Of a stretch of 64,000 nt of DNA, positions 1 through 12,194 are shown piece by piece. How positions within the stretch are numbered: the first letter of the stretch is position 1; every line of letters begins with the position of its first letter. The position numbers and the translations under genes were made by a program. The notes under the pieces are model-generated. The model saw nothing but the letters and a program-made list of their open reading frames with translations, made no database searches and was not told where the DNA came from. Origin of the DNA: Thalassolituus alkanivorans (GTDB lineage: Bacteria; Pseudomonadota; Gammaproteobacteria; Pseudomonadales; Oceanobacteraceae); contig NZ_JAJAEL010000001.1 of assembly GCF_020447205.1 (NCBI RefSeq), positions 1 to 64,000 on the forward strand, read 5' to 3'.

Positions 1-7
1 CAGACAT

Positions 8-38
8 AAAAAAACCCGCGCTGTTTGCACAGAGCGGG
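8..38 (-). terminator. Rho-independent terminator of the atp operon
   Basis: A hairpin with arms CCCGC.CTGT and ACAG.GCGGG (about 15-38) is followed on the minus strand by a run of seven T (A-run at 8-14 on the plus strand). It lies 27 bases after the atpC stop codon, so it closes the ATP synthase transcript. Confidence 0.8.
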
Positions 39-64
39 ATTCTTTTGCAGAAAACAGGGGAAGC

Positions 65-493
65 TTAACGCTTGCCGAGTTTTTCGCGGATCTGCTGGAT
101 AGTACGCAGCTGAGCCGCAGCTTCTGCCAACTGAGTCAGTGCACGTGAGTAATCAAAGTCTGCACCCTGATTCTCAATCGCCTGCTCAGCGTGTTTCTTA
201 GCTTCCAGAGCAGCTGCTTCGTCGATGTCGCTTGCGCGCACCGCCGTATCAGCCAGTACGGTTACTGTATTGGGCTGAACTTCCAGATAACCGCCAGAGA
301 CGTAAACAATCTCTTCTTCGCCGTTTTGCTTAACAATACGGACCGGACCTGGTTTCAGTGGGGTCAGCAGCGCTGCGTGGCCGGGTTCAATACCCAGATC
401 ACCCAGTACACCGGACGCCACAACACGCTCTACCAGGCCAGAGAACAGATTCTCTTCGGCGCTGACGATATCGCAGTGGACGGTAATCGCCAT
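65..493 (-). CDS. atpC: ATP synthase F1 epsilon subunit
   Basis: A protein of 142 residues, the usual length for the epsilon subunit of the F1 central stalk, which couples gamma rotation to the c-ring and can inhibit ATP hydrolysis. The N-terminal beta-sandwich carries the typical [19 protein letters not shown] stretch (residues about 31-49). The C-terminal part is the alpha-helical hairpin, rich in Ala and Gln. It is the last gene of the operon, 66 bases after atpD, and is followed directly by a terminator. The ATG at 493 is the only sensible start. Confidence 0.97.
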   Translation of the reverse strand: MAITVHCDIVSAEENLFSGLVERVVASGVLGDLGIEPGHAALLTPLKPGPVRIVKQNGEEEIVYVSGGYLEVQPNTVTVLADTAVRASDIDEAAALEAKKHAEQAIENQGADFDYSRALTQLAEAAAQLRTIQQIREKLGKR

Positions 494-559
494 AATCTTT
501 CCCTCAGACTGAGGAGGCCGGGGAGCGGACTACACTACTCGCTCCCTGACCCGCCCAAG

Positions 560-1966
<1,407 letters not shown>

Positions 1967-1994
1967 TTAACCTTAAAACCTGTGTTCCCGGGCC

Positions 1995-2855
1995 TTAAAC
2001 GGCCGCGGCACCGCTAACGATTTCTGAAATTTCCTGGGTGATTGCTGCCTGACGAGCTTTGTTATACAGCAAGTTCAGCTCTTTGATCATGCCGCCAGCG
2101 TTATCGGTGGCGTTTTTCATCGCCAGCATACGCGCGGCCTGCTCACAGGCGTTGTTTTCAATCACACCCTGATACACCTGAGATTCTACGTAGCGTACCA
2201 GCAGACCTTCGAGGATCTCTTTGGCATCAGGCTCGTAGATGTAGTCCCAATGGTGTTTCAGTGAATCGTCTTGTTGTGCCTTCAGGGGCAATAACTGCAC
2301 CGCTTCTGGCGATTGGGTCATGGTGTTCACAAAACGGTTATGCATGATGTACAGACGATCGATCTGACCATTGTCAAATGCGTCCAGCATCACTTTTACC
2401 GCTCCGATCAGGCTCGCCAACTCAGGAGCATCTCCCAGATGAGACTGGGAGGCTACTACGTTGCCGCCAAAGCTGTTGAAGAACAGACCGGCTTTGGAGC
2501 CGATAGCGCAGAAGTCAACTTCCACACTTTTGTTCTTCCACTCTTTGGACTGCTGTGCAACACGCTTGAACAGGTTGTTGTTCAAGCCGCCACACAAGCC
2601 ACGGTCGGAAGACACCACGATATAACCAACACGCTTGATTTCGCGGTCTTGCAGATAACGGTGACGATATTCAGATGTCGCATTTGCCAGATGACCAATC
2701 ACATCACGGATTTTATCCGCGTATGGACGGCTCTCCTGCATGCGCAGCTGAGCGCGACGCATCTTACTTACAGCAACTTTTTCCATTGCTGAAGTAATTT
2801 TCTGCGTGCTTTTTACACTCGTAATCTGCTCTTTAATCTCTTTTCCGACTGCCAT
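1995..2855 (-). CDS. atpG: ATP synthase F1 gamma subunit
   Basis: The gamma subunit (286 residues) forms the rotating central shaft of F1. The conserved N-terminal coiled-coil segment [20 protein letters not shown] (residues 5-24) and the C-terminal helix ending in [15 protein letters not shown] make up the coiled coil that turns inside the alpha3beta3 ring. The central motif [11 protein letters not shown] (about 82-92) is typical of the family. It lies between atpA and atpD with 64 and 40 base gaps. Confidence 0.97.
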   Translation of the reverse strand: MAVGKEIKEQITSVKSTQKITSAMEKVAVSKMRRAQLRMQESRPYADKIRDVIGHLANATSEYRHRYLQDREIKRVGYIVVSSDRGLCGGLNNNLFKRVAQQSKEWKNKSVEVDFCAIGSKAGLFFNSFGGNVVASQSHLGDAPELASLIGAVKVMLDAFDNGQIDRLYIMHNRFVNTMTQSPEAVQLLPLKAQQDDSLKHHWDYIYEPDAKEILEGLLVRYVESQVYQGVIENNACEQAARMLAMKNATDNAGGMIKELNLLYNKARQAAITQEISEIVSGAAAV

Positions 2856-2919
2856 TTAGCTGCCCTACGTTGAGTGAATCCAGCTGGCGGCTACCGTTGC
2901 CGGGCCGCCAGCACCGGAC

Positions 2920-4464
2920 TTACCAGGTCTGAGTGCTCTTGAATTTCTCAATACACTCTTTCAGACCGGCGGCGATTTCATCGTTGTAGTCGCCCTTCAC
3001 ATTGATCTTCGCCATCAGTTCAGCGTAAACGCTGTTGGCGTAGCTCAGCAGAGCAGCTTCAAACGCTTGAATCTTGTTCACGTCAACGTCTTTCAGGAAG
3101 CCTTCAGTCGCAGCGTAGATCACCAGACCCATCTCAGCGGTGGACATTGGCGCGTACTGCTTCTGCTTCATCAGCTCGGTAACGGCACGGCCGTGTTCCA
3201 ACTGTTCGCGAGTCGCTTCGTCCAGGTCCGATGCAAACTGAGCGAAAGCCGCCAGTTCACGGTACTGAGCCAGAGCCAGACGGATACCACCGCCCAGTTT
3301 CTTGATGATCTTGGTCTGTGCAGCACCACCTACACGGGATACAGAGATACCCGCGTTCATCGCCGGACGGATACCGGAGTTGAACAGGTTGGTTTCCAGG
3401 AAGATCTGACCGTCAGTAATAGAGATCACGTTGGTCGGTACGAACGCCGAAACGTCACCGCCCTGAGTCTCAATGATTGGCAGAGCGGTCAAAGAACCGG
3501 TTTTGCCTGTCACTTCACCGTTAGTCATGCGCTCAACGTAAGTTGGGTTAACGCGACATGCGCGCTCCAGCAGACGGGAGTGCAGGTAGAATACGTCACC
3601 TGGGTAAGCTTCACGGCCTGGTGGGCGCTTCAGCAGCAGGGAGATCTGACGATATGCCCATGCTTGCTTGGTCAGATCGTCATAAACGATCAGAGCGTCT
3701 TCACCACGATCCAGGAAGTATTCACCCATCGCACAACCGGCGTAAGGAGCCAGGAACAGCATTGCTGCCGGGTCTGACGCGCCTGCCGCGACGATGATGG
3801 TGTGTTCCATCGCGCCGTGTTCTTCCAGTTTGCGTACTACGTTAGCGATAGAAGATTGCTTCTGACCGATAGCAACGTAGATACACTTAATACCAGAGCC
3901 TTTCTGGTTGATGATGGCGTCGATAGCCATCGCAGTTTTACCAGTCTGACGGTCACCAATGATCAGCTCACGCTGGCCACGGCCTACCGGCACCATGGAG
4001 TCAACCGCTTTGTAACCAGTTTCAACTGGCTGATCAACGGATTGACGTGCAATTACGCCAGGCGCAACACGTTCAATCGGAGCAGTCAGGTTGGTTTCGA
4101 TCGGACCTTTACCGTCGATCGGGTTACCCAGAGTGTCGACTACGCGACCCAGCAGGGCTTCACCAACTGGTACTTCCAGAATACGGCCAGTACATTTGGC
4201 AGTCTGACCTTCAGCCAGACCTTTGTATTCGCCCAGAACAACGGCACCAACGGAGTCACGCTCCAGGTTCATTGCCAGGCCGTATACGCCGCCTTCAAAT
4301 TCAATCATTTCACCGTACATGGCGTCAGCCAGACCGTGAATACGAACGATACCGTCAGATACAGATACGACGGTGCCCTCGTTCTGGGCTTGTGAAGTCA
4401 CATCGAGATTTTCGATGCGTTTTTTGATGACTTCACTGATCTCAGATGGATTCAGTTGCTGCAT
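2920..4464 (-). CDS. atpA: ATP synthase F1 alpha subunit
   Basis: The regulatory, non-catalytic nucleotide-binding alpha subunit of F1 (514 residues, as in other gammaproteobacteria). The P-loop GDRQTGKT is at residues 170-177, and the conserved [11 protein letters not shown] stretch that ends with the arginine-finger region lies near residue 375. ATG at 4464 gives [10 protein letters not shown], the standard N terminus. A second ATG four bases upstream (4468) is out of frame. Confidence 0.98.
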   Translation of the reverse strand: MQQLNPSEISEVIKKRIENLDVTSQAQNEGTVVSVSDGIVRIHGLADAMYGEMIEFEGGVYGLAMNLERDSVGAVVLGEYKGLAEGQTAKCTGRILEVPVGEALLGRVVDTLGNPIDGKGPIETNLTAPIERVAPGVIARQSVDQPVETGYKAVDSMVPVGRGQRELIIGDRQTGKTAMAIDAIINQKGSGIKCIYVAIGQKQSSIANVVRKLEEHGAMEHTIIVAAGASDPAAMLFLAPYAGCAMGEYFLDRGEDALIVYDDLTKQAWAYRQISLLLKRPPGREAYPGDVFYLHSRLLERACRVNPTYVERMTNGEVTGKTGSLTALPIIETQGGDVSAFVPTNVISITDGQIFLETNLFNSGIRPAMNAGISVSRVGGAAQTKIIKKLGGGIRLALAQYRELAAFAQFASDLDEATREQLEHGRAVTELMKQKQYAPMSTAEMGLVIYAATEGFLKDVDVNKIQAFEAALLSYANSVYAELMAKINVKGDYNDEIAAGLKECIEKFKSTQTW

Positions 4465-4479
4465 GCATCGTCCCTCAAA

Positions 4480-5016
4480 CTAGGATTTCATCGCTTCGGC
4501 TAATTTTGACAGCTTACCGGTTACGGAGCCGTCGATTACCAAGTCCCCGGCACGAATGATGGCGCCACCGATGAGAGACTCATCGACTTCGCTGGTCAAA
4601 CGTACATCACACTGCAGTTTGGCTTTAAGGGCCTGTGCCAGTTTATCGGCCTGCTCATTGCTCAGTTCGAACGCGGAGGTGACGACTACGTCAACCGTGT
4701 TCTGCAACTGGGCTTTCAGCTCTTCATACAGAGCTGCGATTTCAGGCACCAGCATCAGGCGCTTGTTTTCCGCCAGAACGGCTACCAGGTTTTTGGCTGC
4801 TTCATTCAGCTTGTCGCCACATACGTCGGTTAAAGCCTGTGCCTGCTGTTGCGCAGTCAGAGACGGATGCACCAGTACTTTTGCCATATCGGCATCGGCA
4901 ACACAGGCTGCCAGTAATGCCAGGTCCGCAGACCAGGCGTCCAATGCACCTTTCTCACTTGCTTCAGCAAACACCGCTTTGGCGTATGGCCGAGCGAGAG
5001 TTGTTAATTCAGCCAT
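4480..5016 (-). CDS. atpH: ATP synthase F1 delta subunit
   Basis: The delta (OSCP-like) subunit, 178 residues, caps the top of F1 and ties it to the peripheral stalk made of two b subunits. The N-terminal [14 protein letters not shown] motif (about residues 6-19) and the C-terminal [20 protein letters not shown] motif (about 144-163) are both family signatures. It is packed between atpF (11-base gap) and atpA (15-base gap), which suggests coupled translation. Confidence 0.97.
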   Translation of the reverse strand: MAELTTLARPYAKAVFAEASEKGALDAWSADLALLAACVADADMAKVLVHPSLTAQQQAQALTDVCGDKLNEAAKNLVAVLAENKRLMLVPEIAALYEELKAQLQNTVDVVVTSAFELSNEQADKLAQALKAKLQCDVRLTSEVDESLIGGAIIRAGDLVIDGSVTGKLSKLAEAMKS

Positions 5017-5027
5017 GGAAACCTCGC

Positions 5028-5498
5028 TTACAGCTCGTCAGCTAATTGGTTCAGCAGCTCAGAGTGAGCGGCCGCATCAACTGACTTACCAAGAATTTTG
5101 GCTGCACCGGCCACGGCCAGCTCAGACACCTGCTTGCGCAGAACTTCTTTAGCGCGGTTCACCTCTTGCTCAACTTCAGCTTGAGCAGCAGCTACCAGAC
5201 GCTCACCTTCGGCGCGAGCAGCTTCTTTAGCTTCGTCGACGATTTGGTTAGCGCGTTTGTTAGCCTGTTCGATGATTTCAGCAGCTTTTTCTTTACTTTC
5301 ACGCAGCTGGGAAGCGGCTTTTTCTTGAGCCAGTTCCAGGTCACGTTCGGCACGGTTAGCTGCGTCCAGACCATCGGCAATTTTCTTTTCGCGTTCTTGC
5401 ATAGCACCCAGCAGGTGAGGCCATACAAACTTCATGCAGAACCACACGAAGATAGCGAAAGTGATGATCTGGCCGATCAGAGTCGCGTTAATGTTCAC
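5028..5498 (-). CDS. atpF: ATP synthase Fo b subunit (peripheral stalk)
   Basis: A protein of 156 residues with one N-terminal membrane helix (about 5-25, [20 protein letters not shown]) followed by a long charged coiled coil rich in Ala, Glu, Lys and Gln. It forms the stator stalk as a dimer and contacts the delta subunit. The start is a GTG at 5498, with a GAGG ribosome-binding sequence about nine bases upstream; the nearby ATG is closed at once by a stop in its own frame. It lies between atpE and atpH in the standard order. Confidence 0.96.
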   Translation of the reverse strand: MNINATLIGQIITFAIFVWFCMKFVWPHLLGAMQEREKKIADGLDAANRAERDLELAQEKAASQLRESKEKAAEIIEQANKRANQIVDEAKEAARAEGERLVAAAQAEVEQEVNRAKEVLRKQVSELAVAGAAKILGKSVDAAAHSELLNQLADEL

Positions 5499-5549
5499 GC
5501 CAGAGCCCTCATGTTCATTGATTAAGGAAGTTCGTTGTTACATGAACCC

Positions 5550-5798
<249 letters not shown>

Positions 5799-5827
5799 TT
5801 AAGTTAGTGAGTTAAGGGTTAAAAAAA

Positions 5828-6730
<903 letters not shown>

Positions 6731-6750
6731 TCACTCTCAATTCCAAAGGT

Positions 6751-7119
6751 TTATAAATTAGCTATCTTTGCTGCGGCCAGATGGCCCAGCTGCACTGTTA
6801 TGAACGCAGCAAACAGTGCCAGAACATTCAGAGGCTCGACGCGCTGAAAAATCACAGCAAAACTCAGCGCCGTCAGCACAAATTTCCAGGATTCCCCCTG
6901 GTAAAACGACTGTACGATCTGTACAGAAGACCGGGCTCCGCTATAACGGAACGCACGCCAGACAAAGTACGCATTAGGCAGGGCGCAGGTTAAGCCCCCC
7001 AACAATGCCGACTTGGCGGCTACATCGCTATGCAACCAGGCAACCAATGCGGCCAGAACCGTCAGGATCAGTTGTAAAATCACGATCCGGTAGGCCGGAG
7101 GACGCGGTATGCCTGTCAT
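6751..7119 (-). CDS. atpI: ATP synthase assembly protein I
   Basis: A small membrane protein (122 residues) with four hydrophobic segments, the first gene of the atp operon. AtpI proteins help assemble the c-ring and are poorly conserved in sequence, so the call rests on position and topology (RIVILQLILTVLAALVAWL near the N terminus, GGLTCALPNAYFVWRAFRY in the middle). I prefer ATG at 7119, which has GGGG six bases upstream. An in-frame GTG at 7131 would add four residues but has no visible ribosome-binding site. Confidence 0.9.
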   Translation of the reverse strand: MTGIPRPPAYRIVILQLILTVLAALVAWLHSDVAAKSALLGGLTCALPNAYFVWRAFRYSGARSSVQIVQSFYQGESWKFVLTALSFAVIFQRVEPLNVLALFAAFITVQLGHLAAAKIANL

Positions 7120-7131
7120 CCTTAGCCCCAC

Positions 7132-7491
7132 AATTGGTCAAAAATCTGCAACAGCCTATTTTAAGGCGCGGTGATTATATTGGCTCGACCCTTCAGCTTC
7201 AACCGAAACCGGGGGGCAAAACGAGAATAATTCGACCAATAGGTATGATGCAGGTCAGGCAAAGGCTGAATCCCGCACCAGTTTGAGCTGCGCGAGTCCC
7301 AACGTCAGGATTTGTCAGGCTTACGTAAGAAAGTGATGACTTACTTAATGCTGCCTGAGCGCCACTCTCAGACGCCCCGTGGCATCCTGACGTTTATGCC
7401 TCCGAAGGGTACACAGAGTTCTATCAATAGCCATTTGCATTCGCCCTTCACATGCATAGGCTGCCCCTTTTGCTTTTGTCCGGAACAACCA
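7132..7491. other. Divergent intergenic region atpI / M43 protease
   Basis: This 360-base region holds the atp promoter on its left side. The rest lies upstream of the protease gene and is open in the protease frame from 7312, but that stretch lacks protein-like character and precedes a clear lipoprotein signal peptide, so I treat it as non-coding. I see no other strong motif. Confidence 0.5.
7174..7202 (-). promoter_or_regulatory. Sigma70 promoter of the atp operon
   Basis: Reading on the minus strand, TTGAAG (7197-7202) and a perfect TATAAT (7174-7179) are separated by exactly 17 bases. Transcription would begin near 7167, leaving a leader of about 48 bases before atpI. Confidence 0.75.
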
Positions 7492-8418
7492 ATGAAGAAG
7501 GGAATCCTCTTACTGCTGCTATCGCTGCTCAGTGCCTGCGGCGGCGACAATAACTCATCCCAGAACCCTACGCCACAGCCAGAAAACCCCGACACGCCTG
7601 TCGCCGGCCTGACCATCCCGGTGGTGGTTCATGTCATGGAACATCCCGCGTCTGATGACAGCCGTATCAGCGTCGCTAAAGTTCACTCGCAAATAGCCGC
7701 ACTGAACCGTGCATTCAACCGCCAGAATGATGACCTGAGCCAGGTGCCGGCAGAGTTTCAGCCATTTATCGCCGATATGCAGATCCGCTTTGAACTGGCC
7801 ACAACCGACCCGCAGGGGCAACCAACCACCGGCATTACCCGCACCACGCAGAATATTGAGCTGGCACCGGAGGAATACCGCTGGGGTTATCGCTATCTGC
7901 ATTACAGCGCCTTAGGCGGCAAAGATCCCTGGCCACGGGAGCGCTATCTCAATATCTGGGTCAGTGATATGCGCAACCACCATGGCAGAGTTGGGCTGGC
8001 CGGACGCGCCAGCCTGCCCGGCGACCCGGCGGAAGAAGATGGTGTGCTTATCGCCACTTTGGCTTTTGGCACAGAACCGCCACTGGAGCAGGGGCTGCAT
8101 CTGGGCAAAACCACCGCCCACGAAGTCGGCCACTGGCTGGGGCTGAAACACATCGCCGGTGAGCAGGAGAGCTGTAACGTTGATGACGGCATCAGTGATA
8201 CACCACTGAGCAGCAGTAATTACGGCGGCCTGAACCCCTCCCACCCGAGTTCAACCTGCGACAGCGCCGATATGTTTATGAACTATATGTCTCTAGCCCG
8301 TGACGAAAGCCTGCTGATGTTCAGCCAGGGTCAGAAAGCCGCGGTCTGGTCGGTGTTAGAAGAAGGGGGAGTGAGGCATTCGCTGCTGCTGAACAGCCGC
8401 AATGCCTACGCTCAGTAA
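7492..8418 (+). CDS. M43-family zinc metalloprotease, lipoprotein
   Basis: A secreted metzincin of the pappalysin/cytophagalysin type (peptidase family M43). The 308-residue protein starts at ATG 7492 with a lipoprotein signal peptide and lipobox LSAC (Cys16), followed by a Ser/Asn/Pro linker. The zinc motif HEVGHWLGLKH spans residues 210-220, with ligands His210, His214 and His220 and catalytic Glu211. The Met-turn MNYMS (Met266) follows about 50 residues later, so the enzyme looks active. It would act in the periplasm or outside the cell as an anchored protease; its substrate cannot be told from sequence. It is a single-gene unit, convergent with parB with one base between the stop codons. 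Confidence 0.85.
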   Translation: MKKGILLLLLSLLSACGGDNNSSQNPTPQPENPDTPVAGLTIPVVVHVMEHPASDDSRISVAKVHSQIAALNRAFNRQNDDLSQVPAEFQPFIADMQIRFELATTDPQGQPTTGITRTTQNIELAPEEYRWGYRYLHYSALGGKDPWPRERYLNIWVSDMRNHHGRVGLAGRASLPGDPAEEDGVLIATLAFGTEPPLEQGLHLGKTTAHEVGHWLGLKHIAGEQESCNVDDGISDTPLSSSNYGGLNPSHPSSTCDSADMFMNYMSLARDESLLMFSQGQKAAVWSVLEEGGVRHSLLLNSRNAYAQ

Positions 8419-8419
8419 C

Positions 8420-9325
8420 TTACTTGATATGCGCCAGAATGCCGTCCAGCTCATCCAGATTGGTGTAGTTAATCACCAGCTGGCCTTTGCCTTTGGCACT
8501 GTGCTTGATGGCGACTTTGGCGCCCAGACGATCGCCCAGTAAACGCTCCAGACGCTGAATATCCGGGTTGGGTTTGCTGGCGGTTTTATCTGCGCTTTTG
8601 CCTTCCTGCAGATGACGCACCAGCGCTTCGGTCTGGCGTACAGTCAGCGTACGGCTGACAACCTGCGCCGCGGCTTCGCTCTGTTGGCCACCACTTAAGC
8701 CGAGCAAGGCGCGGGCATGGCCCATTTCGATATCGCCGTGCTCGAGCAGGCGCTTTACGTCTTCGTTCAGATTCATCAGACGCAGCAGGTTGGCAACGGT
8801 GGCACGGTTTTTACCCACGGCTTCGGCGACTTCCATCTGCGTCAGTTCAAACTCGTGCTGCAGGCGGTGCAGAGCCGCCGCTTCTTCCATCGGATTCAGG
8901 TTTTCACGCTGAATATTCTCAATCAGCGCCATGGCAATGGCAGCATCGTCGGCCACGTCACGAATCAAAGCCGGAACGGTATCGAGCTGCGCCAGCTGGC
9001 AGGCGCGCCAGCGGCGCTCACCGGCAATGATTTCAAAACGATCGTCGGCACTAGCCAGTGGCCGCACCACAATCGGCTGCATCAGACCCTGCGCCTTAAT
9101 AGAAGCGGCCAGTTCTTCCAGCGCTTCCGGCTGAATGTCTTTGCGCGGCTGATACTGGCCCGGCTGAATCCACTCGACCGGCAGGTGACGCAACTCACCG
9201 GCCTCAGCCGGCACACTGCTTTCAATGTTCTCTGCGTTGTCCGGCTGAGTGGCGACGGCGGCCGCCCGCGAGCTGGTCAGCAGGGCGTCGAGGCCACGGC
9301 CAAGGCCGCGTTTTTTCTTTGTCAT
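8420..9325 (-). CDS. parB: Chromosome partitioning protein ParB (CTPase)
   Basis: The chromosomal ParB (301 residues) loads on parS sites, spreads as a CTP-dependent clamp and works with ParA to segregate origins. The N terminus KKKRGLGRGLDALL is the family's ParA-contacting segment. The ParB/Srx CTP-binding box GERRWRA lies near residue 103, and the helix-turn-helix region around TQMEVAEAVGKNRATVANLLRL (about 156-177) binds parS. Two perfect parS sites are present in this window, inside recF. It follows parA by 25 bases. Confidence 0.97.
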   Translation of the reverse strand: MTKKKRGLGRGLDALLTSSRAAAVATQPDNAENIESSVPAEAGELRHLPVEWIQPGQYQPRKDIQPEALEELAASIKAQGLMQPIVVRPLASADDRFEIIAGERRWRACQLAQLDTVPALIRDVADDAAIAMALIENIQRENLNPMEEAAALHRLQHEFELTQMEVAEAVGKNRATVANLLRLMNLNEDVKRLLEHGDIEMGHARALLGLSGGQQSEAAAQVVSRTLTVRQTEALVRHLQEGKSADKTASKPNPDIQRLERLLGDRLGAKVAIKHSAKGKGQLVINYTNLDELDGILAHIK

Positions 9326-9350
9326 GCGTTCAGATAACCTTATTCAGCTT

Positions 9351-10133
9351 TCAGGCCGTCGCGGCCTGACGGGTGCGGCGGTTCATTTCTCCGGCCAGGG
9401 CCAGATAAGCAACCGCACCACGCGAGGATTTGTCATAACTCAGCACCGGCACGCCGTGGCTTGGCGCTTCGGCCAGACGCACATTGCGCGGAATCACAGT
9501 GCCATACACCCGGTCGCCGAAATGGCTGATCAACTGGGTGGAAACATCAACGGTGAGGCTGTTACGCGGATCGTACATGGTGCGCAGCAGGCCTTCGATT
9601 TCCAGTTTCGGATTAGAAGTTGCCTTGATCGACTCAATGGTCTGCATCAGAGCACTCAGACCTTCCAGCGCGTAGTACTCGCACTGCATCGGGATAAGTA
9701 CTCCCTGAGCCGCCACCAGCGCGTTGACCGTCAGCATATTCAATGACGGCGGGCAGTCGATCAGGATGTAGTCGTAATCCGGGCGTATTTCAGCCAGCGA
9801 CTCACGCAGGCGGCTTTCGCGCCGTGGCAGATCCATCAGCTCCACTTCGGCAGCGGTTAAGTCGCCATTGGCCGGCAGCAGATCAAAGCCAGCCGTCGCT
9901 TCGGTTTTCTGAATCGCGGCGGCGGTGCGGCATTTGCCGGTCAGCACATCGTATAAAGAGACATCCAGATCGTGCTTGTCGATACCACTGCCCATGGTGG
10001 CGTTGCCCTGCGGATCGAGGTCCACCAGCAGCACGCGGCGCTTGGTCGCCACCAGCGAGGCGGCCAGATTCACCGCGGTCGTGGTTTTGCCGACACCACC
10101 TTTCTGATTCGCAATTGCCAGAACTTTGCTCAC
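9351..10133 (-). CDS. parA: Chromosome partitioning ATPase ParA (Soj)
   Basis: A deviant-Walker ATPase of 260 residues that binds DNA non-specifically and forms the gradient along which ParB-parS complexes move. The motif KGGVGKTT is at residues 11-18, with VDLDPQGN at about 37-44 and the Walker B stretch [12 protein letters not shown] near 121-132. The start is a GTG at 10133, with AAGGAAG upstream as the ribosome-binding site. It belongs to the rsmG-parA-parB series conserved near the origin in gammaproteobacteria. Confidence 0.97.
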   Translation of the reverse strand: MSKVLAIANQKGGVGKTTTAVNLAASLVATKRRVLLVDLDPQGNATMGSGIDKHDLDVSLYDVLTGKCRTAAAIQKTEATAGFDLLPANGDLTAAEVELMDLPRRESRLRESLAEIRPDYDYILIDCPPSLNMLTVNALVAAQGVLIPMQCEYYALEGLSALMQTIESIKATSNPKLEIEGLLRTMYDPRNSLTVDVSTQLISHFGDRVYGTVIPRNVRLAEAPSHGVPVLSYDKSSRGAVAYLALAGEMNRRTRQAATA

Positions 10134-10170
10134 AACTCAGCTTCCTTCAGTGCCTGACGGCGATCCGCCT

Positions 10171-10824
10171 TCAATCGTTGGTATTAACCGGCAGCAGGCG
10201 CAGCAGATGCCGTTCGCCTTCCACACCGGGAACGCTGATGGCATCGGAAGCCACCACGCGGAATTTGTCGGCGATGGCGGCAATTTCATCCTGTGGATAT
10301 TGCCCTTTCATCGCCAGAAAGCAGCCCTGCTCAGCGCGCAGATGCTGACACCAGTGGGTCATATCGGCGAGCGAGGCAAAAGCGCGGCTGACAATCATAT
10401 CGAAAGGCCGGGGGGGATGATATGCCTCGACCCGATCGTTCACTATGGTCACGTTATCCAGCCCGAGTGCGGTGCGCGCCTGAAACAGAAAACGGGTTTT
10501 CTTGCCGTTACTGTCGAGCAGGGTGAAGGTTTTATGCGGGTTCATAATCGCCAGCACAATGCCCGGCAACCCCGGCCCGGTGCCGACGTCGGCAATATTG
10601 TCCGCTTCCTGCACAAAGGGATGCACCGCCAGACTGTCGAGCAGATGCAGTGCAACCATACGCTCCGGTTCGCGGATGGCGGTCAGGTTGTAGGCTTTGT
10701 TCCACTTCTGCAGCAGATCCAGATAGGCACGTAACGCACTCAGCTGCTCTGCCGTCAGGGCAATCTGCATCTGTTCGGCGCCGTACGCCAGCTGGCGGGT
10801 TAAGGAATCTGTTTCAGCGTTCAT
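10171..10824 (-). CDS. rsmG: 16S rRNA m7G527 methyltransferase RsmG (GidB)
   Basis: An SAM-dependent methyltransferase of 217 residues that modifies G527 of 16S rRNA. The SAM-binding motif IADVGTGPGLPGIVLAI lies at about residues 83-99, and the DSNGKK and VNDRVE stretches follow in the usual order. In Pseudomonas this gene is next to mnmG. Here its upstream neighbour is an unrelated divergent transporter, and mnmG lies about 31 kb away. Confidence 0.96.
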   Translation of the reverse strand: MNAETDSLTRQLAYGAEQMQIALTAEQLSALRAYLDLLQKWNKAYNLTAIREPERMVALHLLDSLAVHPFVQEADNIADVGTGPGLPGIVLAIMNPHKTFTLLDSNGKKTRFLFQARTALGLDNVTIVNDRVEAYHPPRPFDMIVSRAFASLADMTHWCQHLRAEQGCFLAMKGQYPQDEIAAIADKFRVVASDAISVPGVEGERHLLRLLPVNTND

Positions 10825-11011
10825 GGTGCATCAAACCGGCTAGATAGAAGGCCGCGGATATTAGCATATGCCCGCAACAGACGGGAAACACACGCCTTAA
10901 GCGCCCATTAAGAGCCCCATTCACCAGACTTGTTCCGGACATAACCTAAGTCGGATTGGGCTTATAAGCACTTAGTCCTATCATGCACATACTCATTAAT
11001 GGAGCCAGCGT

Positions 11012-12184
11012 ATGAATTCCACTGCCAGTCATCAGCCATCCTCCCACTGGTGGCCCATTATCGCTGCGGCGGTATCGCTGATTGTGGTGCATGGCTTCGG
11101 CCGCTTTGTGTACACGCCGCTGCTGCCACTACTGGTTGATGACGGCCTGATCACACTGTCTCAGGCGGCATCCCTCGCCACCTGGAACTACGTCGGCTAT
11201 TTAAGCGGTGCCATGCTGGCGCTGTTTCTCTATCAGCGTGGACATGGCCGTATTACGCTGGCGCTGATGCTGACCGGCAATGCACTGATTACTTTGCTGC
11301 AGGTATTCGTCAGCCAGTACGAAATCCTCGCCACCCTGCGCCTGCTGAACGGCATAGGTAACGGTGTGGTCTTTGTGCTGGCACCAGCACTGGTGCTGGA
11401 GTGGCTGGTTACGCAACAGAAGGCGCAACTCAGTGGCCTGATGTATCTGGGTGTGGGCATTGGCCTGCTCAGCTCCAGCGCACTGGTTGAACTCAGTGCC
11501 ACCTGGCTGGCCGGCCCGCAACGCTGGCTGCCAGCGGCCATCGCCGCCATTCCGCTGGCGTTGTGGAGCAGCTGGTATCTGCATCGTTTACCCGGCCATG
11601 CACCGGCCGGGCAGGGTGACGATCATTCCGCACTCTGGGATCGCGCCAGTACGCCGCTATTTCTGGCCTATGCCGGTGCCGGATTAGGCTACATTCTGCC
11701 GATGACCTTTTTGCCGGCGGTCGCCGCCGACTGGCAACTGACGCTGGTGCCCAGCGCCTGGCTGTTGGTTGCCATCACCTCGCTGCCATCGACCTGGCTG
11801 TGGAACCACCTGGGTGCCGCTATCGGTGATAAAACCGCACTGCTGTGGAACTACGCCATTCAGGCGGCAGGGGTCGGAGCGCTGTTGCTATTACCGCAGC
11901 AGTCGGCGGGATTGTGGCTCTGTGCCATTCTGGTCGGTGGTACGTTCTTAGGCGCGGTGCTGCTGACCCAGCGTCTGGCGCGCAGCCTGCACCCGCATCA
12001 GGGACCAAGGTTAAGCGCTGCGCTTATTGCACTTTATGGCTTCACCCAGCTGCTCGGCCCCTGGCTGGCAAAACTCGGCATTGAAGGCGGGGCCAGTTTG
12101 TCATCCACCTTTATCTGGGGATTTGCAGCATTGGTATGGGCGTTTGTATTAATGTTGTGGGTACCCGCACGCCGCGATCACTGA
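11012..12184 (+). CDS. YbfB/YjiJ-type MFS transporter
   Basis: An inner-membrane transporter of 390 residues with about twelve hydrophobic segments, of the major facilitator superfamily (YbfB/YjiJ type). The N-terminal part ...VHGFGRFVYTPLLPLLVDDG (about residues 25-44) resembles the signature of that group, whose substrates are mostly unknown. An ATGGAG ribosome-binding site lies about nine bases before the ATG. The dioxygenase gene starts ten bases after its stop, so the two are probably co-transcribed, and the transporter may carry the enzyme's substrate or product. Confidence 0.8.
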   Translation: MNSTASHQPSSHWWPIIAAAVSLIVVHGFGRFVYTPLLPLLVDDGLITLSQAASLATWNYVGYLSGAMLALFLYQRGHGRITLALMLTGNALITLLQVFVSQYEILATLRLLNGIGNGVVFVLAPALVLEWLVTQQKAQLSGLMYLGVGIGLLSSSALVELSATWLAGPQRWLPAAIAAIPLALWSSWYLHRLPGHAPAGQGDDHSALWDRASTPLFLAYAGAGLGYILPMTFLPAVAADWQLTLVPSAWLLVAITSLPSTWLWNHLGAAIGDKTALLWNYAIQAAGVGALLLLPQQSAGLWLCAILVGGTFLGAVLLTQRLARSLHPHQGPRLSAALIALYGFTQLLGPWLAKLGIEGGASLSSTFIWGFAALVWAFVLMLWVPARRDH

Positions 12185-12194
12185 GGTCACCGAT

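Noticed and set aside
7312-7491. N-terminal extension of the M43 protease gene
   Set aside because: The extension would place 60 residues before a clear lipoprotein signal peptide, which must be N-terminal.
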